A program made the position numbers and the translations under genes. Shown piece by piece: positions 46,164 through 60,036 of a stretch of DNA of 64,000 nucleotides. A model generated the notes under the pieces. The model saw only the letters and a program-made list of their open reading frames with translations, had not been told where the DNA came from and ran no database searches. Source of the stretch: Stomorhina lunata (taxonomy: Eukaryota; Arthropoda; Insecta; Diptera; Rhiniidae); contig OW121744.1 of NCBI GenBank assembly GCA_933228675.1, positions 98,902,026 to 98,966,025 on the forward strand. The letters run 5' to 3'. The first letter of the stretch is position 1; every line of letters starts with the position of its first letter.

Positions 46164-48469
46164 CATGTTTTTTAACAAGTATTTTTTTTATATCTCAAAA
46201 AGAATATTATCACTTTTTTGACTAAAAACGACAAAAAATTATATATAAAAAATATAATTTCTGATCGACTAGATTTCCCCTCAATTTTTTCTTTGTGAGA
46301 TTTATACATTCCTTAGAAATAAAATAAAATAAATTTCAGAAAAATCGGTCAAAATTTAATTCCGATATTAACAAAATTCTTGGCCTAAGTCGTCAAAAAG
46401 TTGAAATCGAATATCTCATAAACTATAGGAAATAAACTATACGTATAGCAATGTTTTTTGTAGATCTCAGCTAGCAGATTTTACAGAATCTTTTATTACA
46501 GATCAAAAATGTGGGTTTTTAATTTTTGAAAAACACGAGGTGCCCTACTTTGAGGCACTGATAAGTCTACAGAATACCAATTCTAAATTTAAGCTTGAAT
46601 ACTCCTCCTCCTTAAAAGTTCTTGAATTATTTCCATAATTTTTTTTTTTTTTTTTTCAATAAATGTTAAACATTCTGAGCAGTTCGTAGAATTTATAAGC
46701 TACCAGAAAGATGGACAAAAGTAGCGGCTAACGACGGACAATACTTTAAAAAATATATCAACTCATTGTGTTTTTAAAACTAATGAAATTTTTAATCATA
46801 AAGAGAAATATTAAAGCCAATATGATAATTTTAAAATTTTGTCATATGTTGCGTATGACTAATTTTAATTGGGGATAATTTTGTAAAATCTTTAATAACC
46901 TTAGACATTTTAGTTGGATTTTAAAAATTTAAACGCCAATAAATAGAAAAGGGAACAAGCTTTCATTCTAGAGAAACAAATAAAATACATTTTTCTTAAA
47001 TAAATTACCTTTTTGATTTTTCAATCCACAATTTTTTATATTTAAAAATATGAAATTTTTAGTTCTGAAGTTTTTTAACAATTAAATATTATTATAATAT
47101 TTTAGTTTGTATTATCAATAGTCCTTCCATTATTTGCCCTTCTGTGTTTTATTTTTCTAACCTGTTACAATTTTTTGACGACATCTATTACTAAAAGTCA
47201 ATTTGTCCTTTGTTTTTTTAGACAAAACATTTCGTTATATTAAAGGTATATATTATGGTGGCTTCAATTATATTATTGTTGCTGCTGGCATCGTTTATAT
47301 TGTAGAATCCCTTAAGGATTGTTTGCCACATATAAAGAGATGACTTTATTTGTACATGCAACATTTTGGAAGTTGTTTTGCTAAACAATTTTTATAGAAA
47401 CATATGAGGAAACTAAACAGAAATTGTTTTAAAATGTTAGAGGAAATAAAGTGGAAGAGAACAATGGATGAAAGATAAAAGGGACTTTGTTTAAACAATA
47501 AATTATATGACAAAAATTTATTTCACATAATACTATACTCTTTTCTTAATGTTATAAAATACTTACTATTTTGTAGTTATATACAAATATTTTTTATGGT
47601 CCCTTTTTTAGAACTTCCACTGTTTTAAAATTATGAATTTACTAGCAAACTGCTAAAAGTATAATATAACATTATTATATATTTTGGCGCTTCATTGAGG
47701 CACACTTCATTGCAGAGCTAAGTACTCATATGTTTATGCCCCAGAAGTCCTTCCTTCCCCTTGCTTTGGCGTCTCTTCTTTATCTGTTACATCTACCATA
47801 TCATCACACTCAATTGATGATGAAGCCTTGGCTTATTATAACTCTGGCTGTATAATGTACAAAATTCTATAAACATGAGTTTATTTTTTTTTTTCGTTAT
47901 CGTAGTTTTTGTATTATTACTCGTATTATTGTTATATAGTGAGTGTGGTAATTAATTTCGTATTGTTCATTTTAATTAGTCAACTTAAGTGACAAACTTA
48001 ACAACAATACAAGCAACAAACAACAGCAACAATAATGGGAGTAATAGCAGCAGTAATAGCAACGAGTAGCAGAAACAATAAAAACATGAAAATGTGTTGT
48101 AGGGATCTGGTAGTAGTGGAATAGTGTTGCAACATGAGTTGATACTGAGTAAATAATAAAAGTGAAGTGCTAAGGAACGAGGGTGGATATAAAAGGTTCT
48201 ATAGTCAATGGAAATTAACTTAACTTTAAATAAATTAAAAATTACATAAAATTGTTATATGTTGCGTATGATTAATATTAATTCTTTATAAATTAAGAAA
48301 AACTTGAATAAAACCATTTGCTTTAAAAAGATATCAGAAATAAGAAATAAGTTTGAAAGAAGACATACAAGGTTATCGATAAACAGCTTTAAGAAATCTC
48401 TGACTGATCCCTTGAAATCACATTTTGGCTAAAACATTCACTTTTTCCATTTTTATGTTTAAATAATTT
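46164..48469. other. Intronic DNA, no gene seen
   Basis: 46200-46570 resembles transposon-type sequence (AAAATCGGTCAAAATTTAAT, AAAACACGAGGTGCCCTACT) without terminal repeats that I can place. Copies of a GCGTATGAYTAAT motif lie at 46851 and 48264. CAACAA/CAGCAG runs at 48000-48080. Confidence 0.45.
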
Positions 48470-50690
48470 TTCTATGAAGAAGTTTTTCATTTGAAAATTT
48501 TTTTTATAGAAATGTTGTCAGTTTATCAATTTTTTTAAAGTTTCTATATTTTGTTGAAAATTTTAAAATTTTTCTATATTTTTATAGAAAATCTTCGCAA
48601 GTTTCTCTATTTAAAAAAAAATCGAAACTTTTTATATTTTTATAGAAAATTTTTAAAAATTTCTATATTTTTATAGAAAATTTAAGAAAATTTCCATAGT
48701 TTTATAGAAATTTTTCGATAGTTTCTATATTTTTATAGAAAATTTCAGAAATTTTCTAAATTTTCATAGAAAATTTTCGAAAATTTCTATATTTTTATAG
48801 AAATTTTTTGAAAATTTCTATATATATTTTTTATTTTTATTTCCATATTTTTATAGAAAATTTCTATATTTTTATAGAAAATTTAAGAAAATTTCCATAG
48901 TTTTATAGAAATTTTTCGATAGTTTCTATATTTTTATAGAAAATTTTCGAAAATTTCTATATTTTTATAGAAAACTTTCCAAAATTTCTATATTTTTGTA
49001 GAAAATTTTCGAAAATTTCTATATTTTTATAGAAAATTTTCGAAAATTTCTATATTTTTATAGAAAATTTTTGAAAATTTCTATATTTTTATAGAAAATT
49101 TTGGAAAATTTTTATATTTTTATAGACAATTTTTGAAAATTTATATATTTTTATAGAAATTTTTTGGAAATTTTATATATTTTTATAGAAAATTTTCAAA
49201 AATTTCTATATTTTAATAGAAATTTTTCGAAAATTTCTATATTTTTATGCAAAATTTTCGATAATTTTTATATTTTTTAAGAAAATTTTTGAAAATTTTT
49301 ATATTTTTATAGAAAATTTTCTAAAATTTCTATATTTTTATTAAAAATTTTCGAAAACTTCTAAATTTTTATAGAAAATCTTCGAAAATATATATATTTT
49401 TAAAGAAAATTTTGAAAATTTTTATATTTTTAAAGCATATTTTCGAAAATTGCTATATTTTTACAGAAAATTTTCGAAATTTTCTAAATTTTTACAAAAA
49501 ATTTCTAGATTTTTATAGAAAATTTTCGAAAATTTCTATAGAAAATATCTATATTTCGAAAACTTTTATAGAAAATTTTCGAAAATTTCTATACTTTTAT
49601 AGATTATTTTCAAAATTATCTAAAATTTCTAATTTGATGGAAAATTTCCCAAAATTTCTATGGAAAATTTCTATATTTCGAAAATTTTTATAGAAAATTT
49701 CTATATTTTTATAGAAAATTTTCGAAAATTTCTATACTTTTTTTTAGAAAATTTTCGAAATTTTCTAAAATTTCTAATTTTATAGAAATTTTAAGAAAAT
49801 TTCTACATTTTTATAGAAAATTTTCGAAAACTTCTATATTTTTATAGAAAATTTTCGAAAATTTCTGTACCTTTATAGAAAATTTTCTAAAATTTCTATG
49901 TTTTTATAAAAAATTTTCGAAAATTTCTATATTTTTATAGAAAATTTTAGAAAATTTCAATATTTCTATAGAAAATTTTCAAAGATTTCTATATTTCTAT
50001 AGAAAATTTTCGAAAATTTCTGTATTTTTATAGAAAATTTTCGAAAATTTCTATATTTTTATCGAAAATTTCTATATTTTTAAAGAAAATTTTAGAAAGT
50101 TTCTATTTTTTAATAGAAAATTTTCGAAAATTTCTATATTTTTATAGAAAATTTTTTAAAATTTCTATATTATTGTAAAATTTTTTCGAAAATTTCTATG
50201 TTTTTATAGAAAAATGTTAGAAAATTTCTTTATTTTTATTGAAAATTTCCGAAAATTTCTATATTTTTATAGAAAAATTTCGAAAATTTCTATATCTTTA
50301 TAGAAAATTTCTATATTTTTATAGAAAATTTTTGAAAATTTCTATATTGTTATAGAAATTTTTTGAAAATTTCTACATTGTTATAGAATTTTTTTTGAAA
50401 ATTTCTATCTTTTTATAGAAATTTTTGAAAACTTCTATATTTTTATAGAAAATTTTTAAAAATTTCTATATATTTGTAAAAAGAAACTTTAAAAATGTAT
50501 GTAAAAAGAAAATTTTTAAAATTTCTATATATTTATACTTCTATATTTTTGTACAAAAATTTTCGAAAATTTCTATATTTTTATACAAAAATTTTCGACA
50601 ATTTCCATATTTTTATAAAAAATTTCTATTTAATAGAAAATTTGGACCATTTTTCTTTAGAAAATTTGTCACTTTGAAAATTTTTCTACT
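48470..50690 (+). repeat. 31-bp quasi-palindromic array (array B1)
   Basis: About 70 units built on the palindrome AAATTTTCGAAAATTT flanked by ATAG and CTAT, followed by a T-run spacer (TATATTTTTATAG). The period is 31 bp with many substitutions, and half-units near 49500-49700 and 50600. The first 110 bp are strongly decayed. Confidence 0.94.
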
Positions 50691-51892
50691 GTCATAAATT
50701 TTTTTAATTTTCAATCACCCCTCGTTTTTGCTCACATCCTCTTTGTATTATATTTACATTAGATTCCACAGACAAATATAACAGTTTTATTCAAAAGGGC
50801 AACTTTTTCAAAATAATACACATATCTTTGCCCTTTCTCTTCTTTCTTTTAACTTTCCCCTTCTACCAGTCATTTTATTATTATTACTCCTACTTACAAT
50901 ATTTAACGTAATTATACTGCCATTAAAATAACAATTATTATACAAATAAAAACAGGAAAATAGAAAAAAAAACTTCTTAAGACTGACAAACTATAAATGT
51001 CACAAAATAATGACAAAACTATATTGATGGTCATAAACTCATTGTATTTGAGTGGTTTCTTTAAAATTATTTCCTTCTCTTTTTGTTACTCTATTTCAAA
51101 GCAGGAGCTCAGCATTAAAAAGAACTCAAGTATTCAATAAATTTTCTTGAGTAGTTATACGAAAATACCAACAAAGCAACTAAATACCTCCAAAGATATT
51201 ATAATACTTTGGACGTGTCTTGTTTTTAGTAGCACCCCAAACAAGAAAATCTAACCCTCATACCCTCTATTCATTCGGTGTTGAATTTTTATGCTCACAC
51301 TTTTTTTTAATTCTCTTCCTTCCTTTTATTTCCTTTTTGTTAAATGTTTGCTCATTTTTTGTATAAGTTAGAGTTTTTTGTTAGAAAATTTTTGCGAAAG
51401 TTTTACTTTCAAATTTCTTAGAGCCTGTTACATTTGGAGAGTAAAATGGTATTTTTCAAATATAATGTCCTGGAGTTTGGGCAGACATAGTATAAATATG
51501 GGTAAGAGAAATGATGGCAAACGGGAGAAGAGGAAGGAACATTTATAAGCCATTTTGACATTTGTAGAGGAAAGTGTAGAAAGATTTCAAATCTGAGTTA
51601 AGACTTCAAAATTTTTTTCCTACAACTTCAAAAGAAAATGTTTTCTTCTTTAGAATTTAGAGGTTTTTAATACTAGATTGTTAAAGATACTGTTAGTTTT
51701 GAAATATACCTTCAATTTTAAATATATCTTAAGTTTTCAAAAGTTATAAGACTTTATGTGAAAAATTATTTTAAATAACATTAATCATACGCTACCATTA
51801 AAATTTTTAATTTTATACCAAAATAGTATTTCTGAGAAGAAAATTTTAAATAAAAATATTGAAGTTATTAATATAGTTAATATAGTTATTAA
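50691..51892. other. Spacer between inverted arrays, no gene seen
   Basis: Single-copy-looking AT-rich DNA separating arrays B1 and B2, which have opposite orientation. Confidence 0.5.
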
Positions 51893-53316
51893 TATATAAA
51901 ATTTTCGGAAATTTTCTATAAAAATATAGAAATTTTTAAAAATTTTCTATAAAAATATAGAAAATTTCGAAAATTTTCTATAAAAATATAGACATTTTCG
52001 AAAATTTTTTATAAAAATATAGAAATTTTCGAAAATTTTCTATAAAAATATTGAAGTTTTCGAAAATTTACTATAAAAATATATAAATTTTCAAAAATTT
52101 TCTATAAAGATAAAGAAATTTTCGAAAATTTTCTATAAAAATATAGAAATTTTCGAAAATTTTCTATAAAAATATATAAATTTTCGAAAATTTTCTATAA
52201 AAATATATAAATTTTCTATAAAAATATAGAAATTTTCGAAAATTTTCTATAAAAATATAGAAATTTTCGAAAATTTTCTATAAAAATATAGAAATTTTCG
52301 AAAATTTTCTATAAAAATATAGAAATTTTCGAAAATTTTCTATAAAAATATAGAAATTTTCGAAAATTTTCTATAAAAATATAGAAATTTTCGAAAATTT
52401 TCTATAAAAATATAGAAATTTTCGAAAATTTTCTATAAAAATATAGAAATTTTCGAAAATTTTCTATAAAAATATAGAAATTTTCGAAAATTTTTTATAA
52501 AAATATAGAAATTTTCGAAAATTTTCTATAAAAATATAGAAATTTTCAAAAATTTTCCATAAAAATATAAAAATTTTCGAAAAATTTTCTATAAAAATAT
52601 AGAAATTTTCTGTAAAAATATAAAAATTTTCAAAAATTTTCTTTAAAAATATAAAAATTTTCAAAAATTTTTTAAAGAAATTTTTGAAAATTATTTATGA
52701 AAATATAGAAATTTTCGAAAATTTTCTATAAAAATATAGGAATTTTCGAAAGTTTTCAAAAAAAAAAATCGAAAATTTTCTATAAAAATATAGAAATTTT
52801 CGAAAATTTTTTATAAAAATGTAGAAATATTCGAAAGTTTTATATAAAAATATAGAAACTTTCGAAATTTTTTTATAAAAATATAGAAATTTTCGAAAAT
52901 CTTTTACAAAAAATAGAGAAATTTTTATAAATATTCTTTTAAGATATAAAAATTTAAGAAAATTTTCTATAAAAATATGGGAATTTTTTATAAAAGTATA
53001 GAAATTTCGGAAAATTTGTTACAAAAATATTGACATTTCGGGAAATTTGTTATAAAAATATTGAAATTTAGAGAAATTTTCTGTAGAAATTTTGAGAAAT
53101 TTTCTATAAAAATATAGAAATTTTCGTAAATTTTCTATAAAAATATAGAAATTTTCGTAAATTTTCTATAAAAATATAGAAATTTTCGAAAATTTTCTAT
53201 AACAATATAGAAATTTTATTTTAAAATAAAGAAATTTTCGAAAATTTTCAATAACAATATAGAAATTTTCTTTTAAAATAAAGAAATTTTCGAAAATTTT
53301 CTATAACAATATATTA
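51893..53316 (-). repeat. 31-bp array in inverted orientation (array B2)
   Basis: Same palindromic core AAATTTTCGAAAATTT, but the spacer is now an A run (CTATAAAAATATAG), so this is the reverse complement of B1. About 45 units; 52230-52560 is nearly homogeneous and the last 600 bp are decayed. Confidence 0.95.
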
Positions 53317-54869
53317 TATTGTACCATTTATTGCATCAGCTCTTTAAATTTAACAATTTCAAACATTTTCACTGGTGACGTATGATTGATATTAATTACT
53401 GGGTATCTTCGAAAAATTGTGAATAACTTTTGTAAAAGTCAAAGGATTTCAAAACTACGAAAGGAATCTTAAAGCACACAAATGAGGCAAAATAATGGAA
53501 TAAAAAGAATATAAAGACTTGAAAAAAAATGTTTAAAATTTTACTTACAAATATTATTAAAAGTTTTTCAAAAACTTACGTTTTTAATTTTTTCTAAAAA
53601 TCAAGAAATATTATTTAATAAATTTTAAAATTTTAAGGTGTGAGTCAAATTATTTTATACTTTAACTTCCTTTCTTTTACATTATTTTGTTATGTTTCAA
53701 ATTTTTTATATGTTTTTTTTTTGCATTTGCATTTGCTCTAATATAAATTAAAATTGGCGCCTGTTTTGGTGTCTTTTCTACTTAAAAGAGGACTTATTTT
53801 CTTTCCTCTATGTCCACAACTTGCTCATCATATTGTCCTATAAATTTCCAACAAAATTATATGCTTGTATGCAAATTATAAAAAAATAAGCATAGAAAAA
53901 AACTGAACAGCAATAACAAGAATTGCAATTACATTTTAACGTAATTACATTATATATAAATTATGCATATTAGATGTACTTGTCTGAATACCATATTTCA
54001 AGGCATAAATTATTAGGGAGGAAGCAGTTAATTAATATATTTTTGTATTCTGTTATTAATATGCTATGAAAATACTAAAATTTGTATAAGTTTTAGACGT
54101 TTTTTATTGTATAACAAAAAATTGATCATATGCGTATGATTAATATTAATTAGGATGACTTTACTTAAATGCTCATAACTTCCGTTGTAATGGACATTGA
54201 GGATAAATTCAAAAACTTTATGAAACAGGAAAATTCAGAGATTGACCTGTGAAGATAAATCTTAAAGTTAAATGTGTTTCTTATCAAAATTTTTCTTCTT
54301 CAAAATTTTTCTTTAAAAAATTTTGTATTTAGTTTTAAAAAAATATTTTACTTTTTAACCCCACTACTACTATTTTCTTTTATTTAATACAGTTTGTCAT
54401 CTATGCATTAAAGCAGACAGTCCTTACAATATATGAATATGCCACAATACCCCATAACTATCATTACGGCTAAGCATATATAATCCTGACAAAATTTAGT
54501 CCTCCCTTATGGTTATTATAAATGCTTGAAAAAAAACAGAAAATAATACTGAATATACAGAAAATTAAAATTTGAAGGACTTAATATGTTCCTTGAATTT
54601 TTTGTACTATTTTTATAAAAATTCTGACAAACACTCCATTAGCATAAATTTATTAGAAAAATAATAGAATTTTATAATTAAGGATATTTTGAGGAGCTCA
54701 AAATATGAATTGGATTAATTTCTATAAATTTTGTATAAACAGAGTTATTTCATTAAATTCAAATTTAGAAATTTTTTAAAGTTTAAAGGTAATCTCATAC
54801 TTATATCGAACATTTTTCAATAGAAAATCGATTTTTTTTATCTAACAATTTTCTACAGAATATTTTCAT
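53317..54869. other. Intronic DNA, no gene seen
   Basis: Contains two copies of the motif RCGTATGATTRATATTAATT (53378 and 54132). Otherwise AT-rich and featureless. Confidence 0.5.
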
Positions 54870-55522
54870 TATATTTTTTCGAAAAATTCTATATTTTTAT
54901 AGAACATTTTTGAAAATTTCTATATTTTTATAGAACATTTTCGAAAATTTCTATATTTTTATAGAAAATTTTCGAAAATTTCTATATTTTTATAGGAAAT
55001 TTTCGAAAATTTCTATATTTTTATAGAAATTTTCAATAATATTGTAGAAATTTTCTGTATTTTTATAGAACATTTTAAAAAATTTCTATATTTTTATAGA
55101 AGATTTACAAAAATTTCAATATCCTTATGGAAAACTATCAAAAATTTCTACATTTTTATAGACAATTTCTATATTTTTATAGATTATTTTCAAAAATATA
55201 TATTTTTATAGAAAATTTTCGAAAACTTCTATATTTTTATAGAAAATTTTAGAAAATTTCTATATTTTTATAGAAAATTTTCGAAAATTTCTATATTTTT
55301 ATAGAAAATTTTCGAAAATTTCTATATATTTATAGAACATTTTTGAAAAATTTTTAATAGATAACTTTCGAAAATTTCTACATTTTTATAGAAAATTTCG
55401 AAAATTTCTATATTTTTATTCTTTATATATGTTTTAAAATTCTTTCGAAAATTTCTATATTTTTAAAGAAAACTTTCGAAAATTTCTATATATTTAAAGC
55501 AAACTTTCGAAAATTTCTATAT

Positions 55523-57018
55523 TTTTATAGAAAATTTTCAAAAATTTCTATATTTTTGTAGAAAATTTTCGAAAATTTCTATATTTTTATAGAAAATTTT
55601 CGAAAATTTCTATATTTTTATAGAAAATTTTAGAAAATTTCTATATTTTTATAGAAAATTTTAAAAAATTTCTATATTTTTTTAGAAAATTTTCGAAAAT
55701 TTCTATATTTTTATAGAAAATTTTCGAAAATTTCTATATTTTTATAGAAAATTTTCGAAAATTTCTATATTTTTATAGAAAATTTTCGAAAATTTCTATA
55801 TTTTTATAGAAAATTTTAGAAAATTTCTATATTTTTATAGAAAATTTTCGAAAATTTCTATATTTTTATAGAAAATTTTAGAAAATTTCTATATTTTTTT
55901 TTAGAAAATTTGCGAAAATTTCTATATTTTTTTTTAGAAAATTTGCGAAAATTTCTATATTTTTATAGAAAATTTTCGAAAATTTTTTTATTTTTATAGA
56001 AAATTTTTGAAAATTTCTATATTTTTATAGAAAATTTTCGAAAATTTCTATATTTTTATAGAAAATTTTCGAAAATATATATATTTTTATAGAAAATTTC
56101 CGAAAATTTCTGTATTTTTATAGAAAATTTTCGAAAATTTCTATATTTTTATAGAAAATTTTCGAAAATTCCTGTATTTTGATAGAAAATTTTCGAAAAT
56201 TTCTATATCTTTATAGAAAATTTTCGAAAATTTCTATATTTTTGTAGAAAATTTTCGAAAATTTCTATATTTTTATAGAAAATTTTCAAAAATTTCTATA
56301 TTTTTGTAGAAAATTTTCGAAAATTTCTATATTTTTATAGAAAATTTTCGAAAATTTCTATATTTTTATAGAAAATTTTAGAAAATTTCTATATTTTTAT
56401 AGAAAATTTTAAAAAATTTCTATATTTTTTTAGAAAATTTTCGAAAATTTCTATATTTTTATAGAAAATTTTCGAAAATTTCTATATTTTTATAGAAAAT
56501 TTTCGAAAATTTCTATATTTTTATAGAAAATTTTCGAAAATTTCTATATTTTTATAGAAAATTTTAGAAAATTTCTATATTTTTATAGAAAATTTTCGAA
56601 AATTTCTATATTTTTATAGAAAATTTTAGAAAATTTCTATATTTTTTTTTAGAAAATTTGCGAAAATTTCTATATTTTTTTTTAGAAAATTTGCGAAAAT
56701 TTCTATATTTTTATAGAAAATTTTCGAAAATTTTTTTATTTTTATAGAAAATTTTTGAAAATTTCTATATTTTTATAGAAAATTTTCGAAAATTTCTATA
56801 TTTTTATAGAAAATTTTCGAAAATATATATATTTTTATAGAAAATTTCCGAAAATTTCTGTATTTTTATAGAAAATTTTCGAAAATTTCTATATTTTTAT
56901 AGAAAATTTTCGAAAATTCCTGTATTTTGATAGAAAATTTTCGAAAATTTCTATATCTTTATAGAAAATTTTCGAAAATTTCTATATTTTTGTAGAAAAT
57001 TTTCGAAAATTTCTATAT
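55523..57018 (+). repeat. 748-bp higher-order duplication inside array B3
   Basis: Marker variants recur at a constant 748-bp offset: TTCCTGTATTTTGATAG at about 56169 and 56917, TAAAAAATTTC with TTTTTTTAG at about 55650 and 56398, and paired TTTGCG units at 55893/56641. The two copies look essentially identical, so the duplication is recent. 748 is 24 units plus 4 bp. Confidence 0.92.
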
Positions 57019-57049
57019 TTTTATAGAAGATTTTCGAAAATTTCTATAT

Positions 57050-57490
57050 TTTTATAGATAAGTTTCAAAAATTTCTATGTTCTTATAGAAAATTTTCGAA
57101 AATTTCTATATTTTTATGGAAAATTTTTGAAAATTTCTATATTTTTATAGAATATTTTCTAAAATTTCTATAATTTTATAGAAAATTTTCGAAAATTTCT
57201 ATATTTTTATAGAAAATTTTCGAAAATTTCTATATTTTTATAGAAAATTTTCGAAAATTTCTATATTTTTATAGATAAGTTTCAAAAATTTCTATGTTCT
57301 TATAGAAAATTTTCGAAAATTTCTATATTTTTATGGAAAATTTTTGAAAATTTCTATATTTTTATAGAATATTTTCTAAAATTTCTATATTTTTATAGAA
57401 AATTTTCGAAAATTTCTATATTTTTATAGAAAATTTTCGAAAATTTCTATATTTTTATAGAAAATTTTAGAAAATTTCTATATTTTTATA
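57050..57490 (+). repeat. 217-bp (7-unit) duplication inside array B3
   Basis: AGATAAGTTTCAAAAATTTC with TATGTTCTTATAG, and the following TTTATGGAAAATTTTTG unit, occur at 57056 and 57273, exactly 7 x 31 bp apart. A third related block follows near 57580, and a 310-bp (10 x 31) offset links TTTATAAAATTTC at 57621 and 57931. Confidence 0.88.
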
Positions 57491-59097
57491 GAAAATTTTC
57501 GAAAATTTCTATATTTTTATAGAAAATTTTAGAAAATTTCTATATTTTTATAGAAAATTTTCGAAAATTTCTATATTTTTATAGATAAATTTCAAAAATT
57601 TCTATATTTTTATAGAAAATTTTATAAAATTTCTATATTTTTATGCAAAATTTTTGAAAATTTCTATATTTTTATAGAATATTTTCTAAAATTTCTATAT
57701 TTTTATAGAAAATTTTAGAAAATTTCTATATTTTTATAGAAAATTTTCGAAAATTTCTATATTTTTATAGAAAATTTTAGAAAATTTCTATATTTTTATA
57801 GAAAATTTTCGAAAATTTCTATATTTTTATAGAAAATTTTGGAAAATTTCTATATTTTTATAGAAAATTTTAGAAAATTTCTATATTTTTATAGAAAATT
57901 TTAGAAAATTTCTATATTTTGATAGAAAATTTTATAAAATTTCTATATTTTTATGCAAAATTTTTGAAAATTTCTATATTTTTATAAAATATTTTCTAAA
58001 ATTTCTATATTTTTATAGAAAATTTTCGAAAATTTCTATATTTTTATAGAAAATTTTCGAAAATTTCTATATTTTTATAGAAAATTTTCGAAAATTTCTA
58101 TATTTTTATACAAAATTTTCGAAAATCTATATTTTTATAGAAAATTTTCGAAAATTTCTATATTTTTATAGAAAATTTTTGAAAATTTCTATATTTTTAT
58201 AGAAAATTTTCGAAAATTTCTATATTTTTATAGAAAATTTTAGAAAATTTCTATATTTTATAGAAAATTTCTTTATTTTTATAGAAAATTTTAGAAAATT
58301 TCTATATTTTTTTTTAGAAAATTTGCGAAAATTTCTATATTTTTTTTTAGAAAATTTGCGAAAATTTCTATATTTTTATAGAAAATTTTCGAAAATTTTT
58401 TTATTTTTATAGAAAATTTTCGAAAATTTCTATATTTTTATAGAAAATTTTCGAAAATTTTTATATTTTTATAGAAAATTTTCGAAAATTTCTATAATTT
58501 TATAGAAAATTTTCGAAAATTTCTATATTTTTATAGAAAATTTTCGAAAATTTCTATATTTTTATAGAAAATTTTCGAAAATTTCTGTATTTTTATAGAA
58601 AATTTTCGAAAATTTCTATATCTTTATAGTAAATTTTCGAAAATTTCTATATTTTTGTAGAAAATTTTCGAAAATTTCTATATTTTTATAGAAAATTTTT
58701 GAAAATTTCTATATTTTTGTAGAAAATTTCTAAATTTTTATAGAAAATTTTCGAAAATTTCTATATTTTTATAGAAGATTTTCAAAAATTTCTGTATTTT
58801 TATAGAAAATTTTCGAAAATTTCTATGTTTTTATAGAAAATTTTCGAAAATTTCTATATTTTTATAGAAAATTTTCGAAAATTTCTATATTTTTATAGAT
58901 AAATTTCAAAAATTTCTATGTTCTTATAGAAAATTTTCGAAAATTTCTATATTTTTATAGATAATTAACGAAAATGTTTATATTTAATAGACAATTTTCT
59001 AAAATTTCTATTTTTTTTTTTTAGAAAATTTGTGAAAATTTCTATATTTTTATAGAATTTTTTTTTAATTTCTATATTTTTATAGAAATTTTTTGTT

Positions 59098-60036
59098 TGT
59101 TTTTGCTTTCACTAAAATTTAAAATTTTTAATAAAAAAATCTTCTTAACTATAAAAAATATTTGTATGTTAAAGATTTTACAAGATAATTTTACAATTTT
59201 ATTCGGTAATAAAATTTTACTATCTTTTTAAATAATTTTTGATTTATGCCCCAACATCATTTTCAACACATCTCTACAACATATTTAAAAAAAATGAAAC
59301 ATAAATTTATTACACGATTTCGTTATAATTATCGCAACAAATTTTTACCATAAATTATCTAGTCAATAATGGACTCAGACAACTTTCTCATGTGGGAACA
59401 TAAATTAATAGAAAGAAAAGAAATTTTTGCTTTGGAAGCAATAAAAAAAAATTAAATATCAAATAATTTAATGTGCAATGTAAAGAAGAAGAAAAAATAA
59501 ATAAATTACTAACATAAAATTTATACATATATTATATTAAAACATACTCTATAATGCAAAAAAAATGTGAACATTTGCATGTTAAAACATTGAAATGACC
59601 CACTTAAACCACGCATTTGGTTAAAGACGCAAAACGGCTACAAATGCATGGAAATTAAACTCTTTTCTTCTTACACAAATAATGAACAACACAAGTCAAA
59701 TGCTCTAAGACTCTCTTATTAAAATTATTTTGAAATTTGTTTGTCTTGTGGCTTAATAAAAAGATCCTCTTTTACAGCACTTCCCACCACCTCTTTATCG
59801 ATTTCCGTCAATCAACTTTCTAATTGCACAAACACACAAAAAAAAAAACGCCATGAATTTAAGTTTTATTTAAGAGAAGAAAGACAGACAGATGGACGGA
59901 CAGACAGATACAATTACTGGCAAACATGTAAGACAAACATTTAATAAAAACTATAATTGCCAATATTATGCATTAAATTTATAAGACTACGTTATGTTGA
60001 GACCCGTCATTGCCCGTATATGTAAAAATTTCGATA
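59098..60036. other. Intronic DNA with a GACA microsatellite
   Basis: GACAGACAGATGGACGGACAGACAG at about 59882-59907 is an interrupted GACA/GGAC run. The short frame at 59741-59944 overlaps it and has no domain character. Confidence 0.5.

Larger units (their letters stand above)
54870..59097 (+). repeat. 31-bp array, largest of its type (array B3)
   Basis: About 135 units in the B1 orientation. The core centre varies between TCGA, TAGA, TTGA and TCAA; CpG-containing cores are commonest, and TAGA/TTGA/TCAA are single-step derivatives. Units with TTTTTTTTAGAAAATTTGCG are distinctive markers at 55893, 55927, 56641, 56676, 58308 and 58343. Array-internal duplications are listed separately. Confidence 0.96.

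Noticed and set aside
44293..46221. Repeated frames with PKYIFRYIFGIYSRISKCDIS on both strands
   Set aside because: Both arms of the large fold-back give the same peptide. The internal direct repeats and lack of any domain speak against a gene.
49412..52664. Phe/Ile/Tyr-rich frames with FYIF/KIFE repeats
   Set aside because: Produced by the 31-bp arrays, with frame drift every unit; no evidence of coding.
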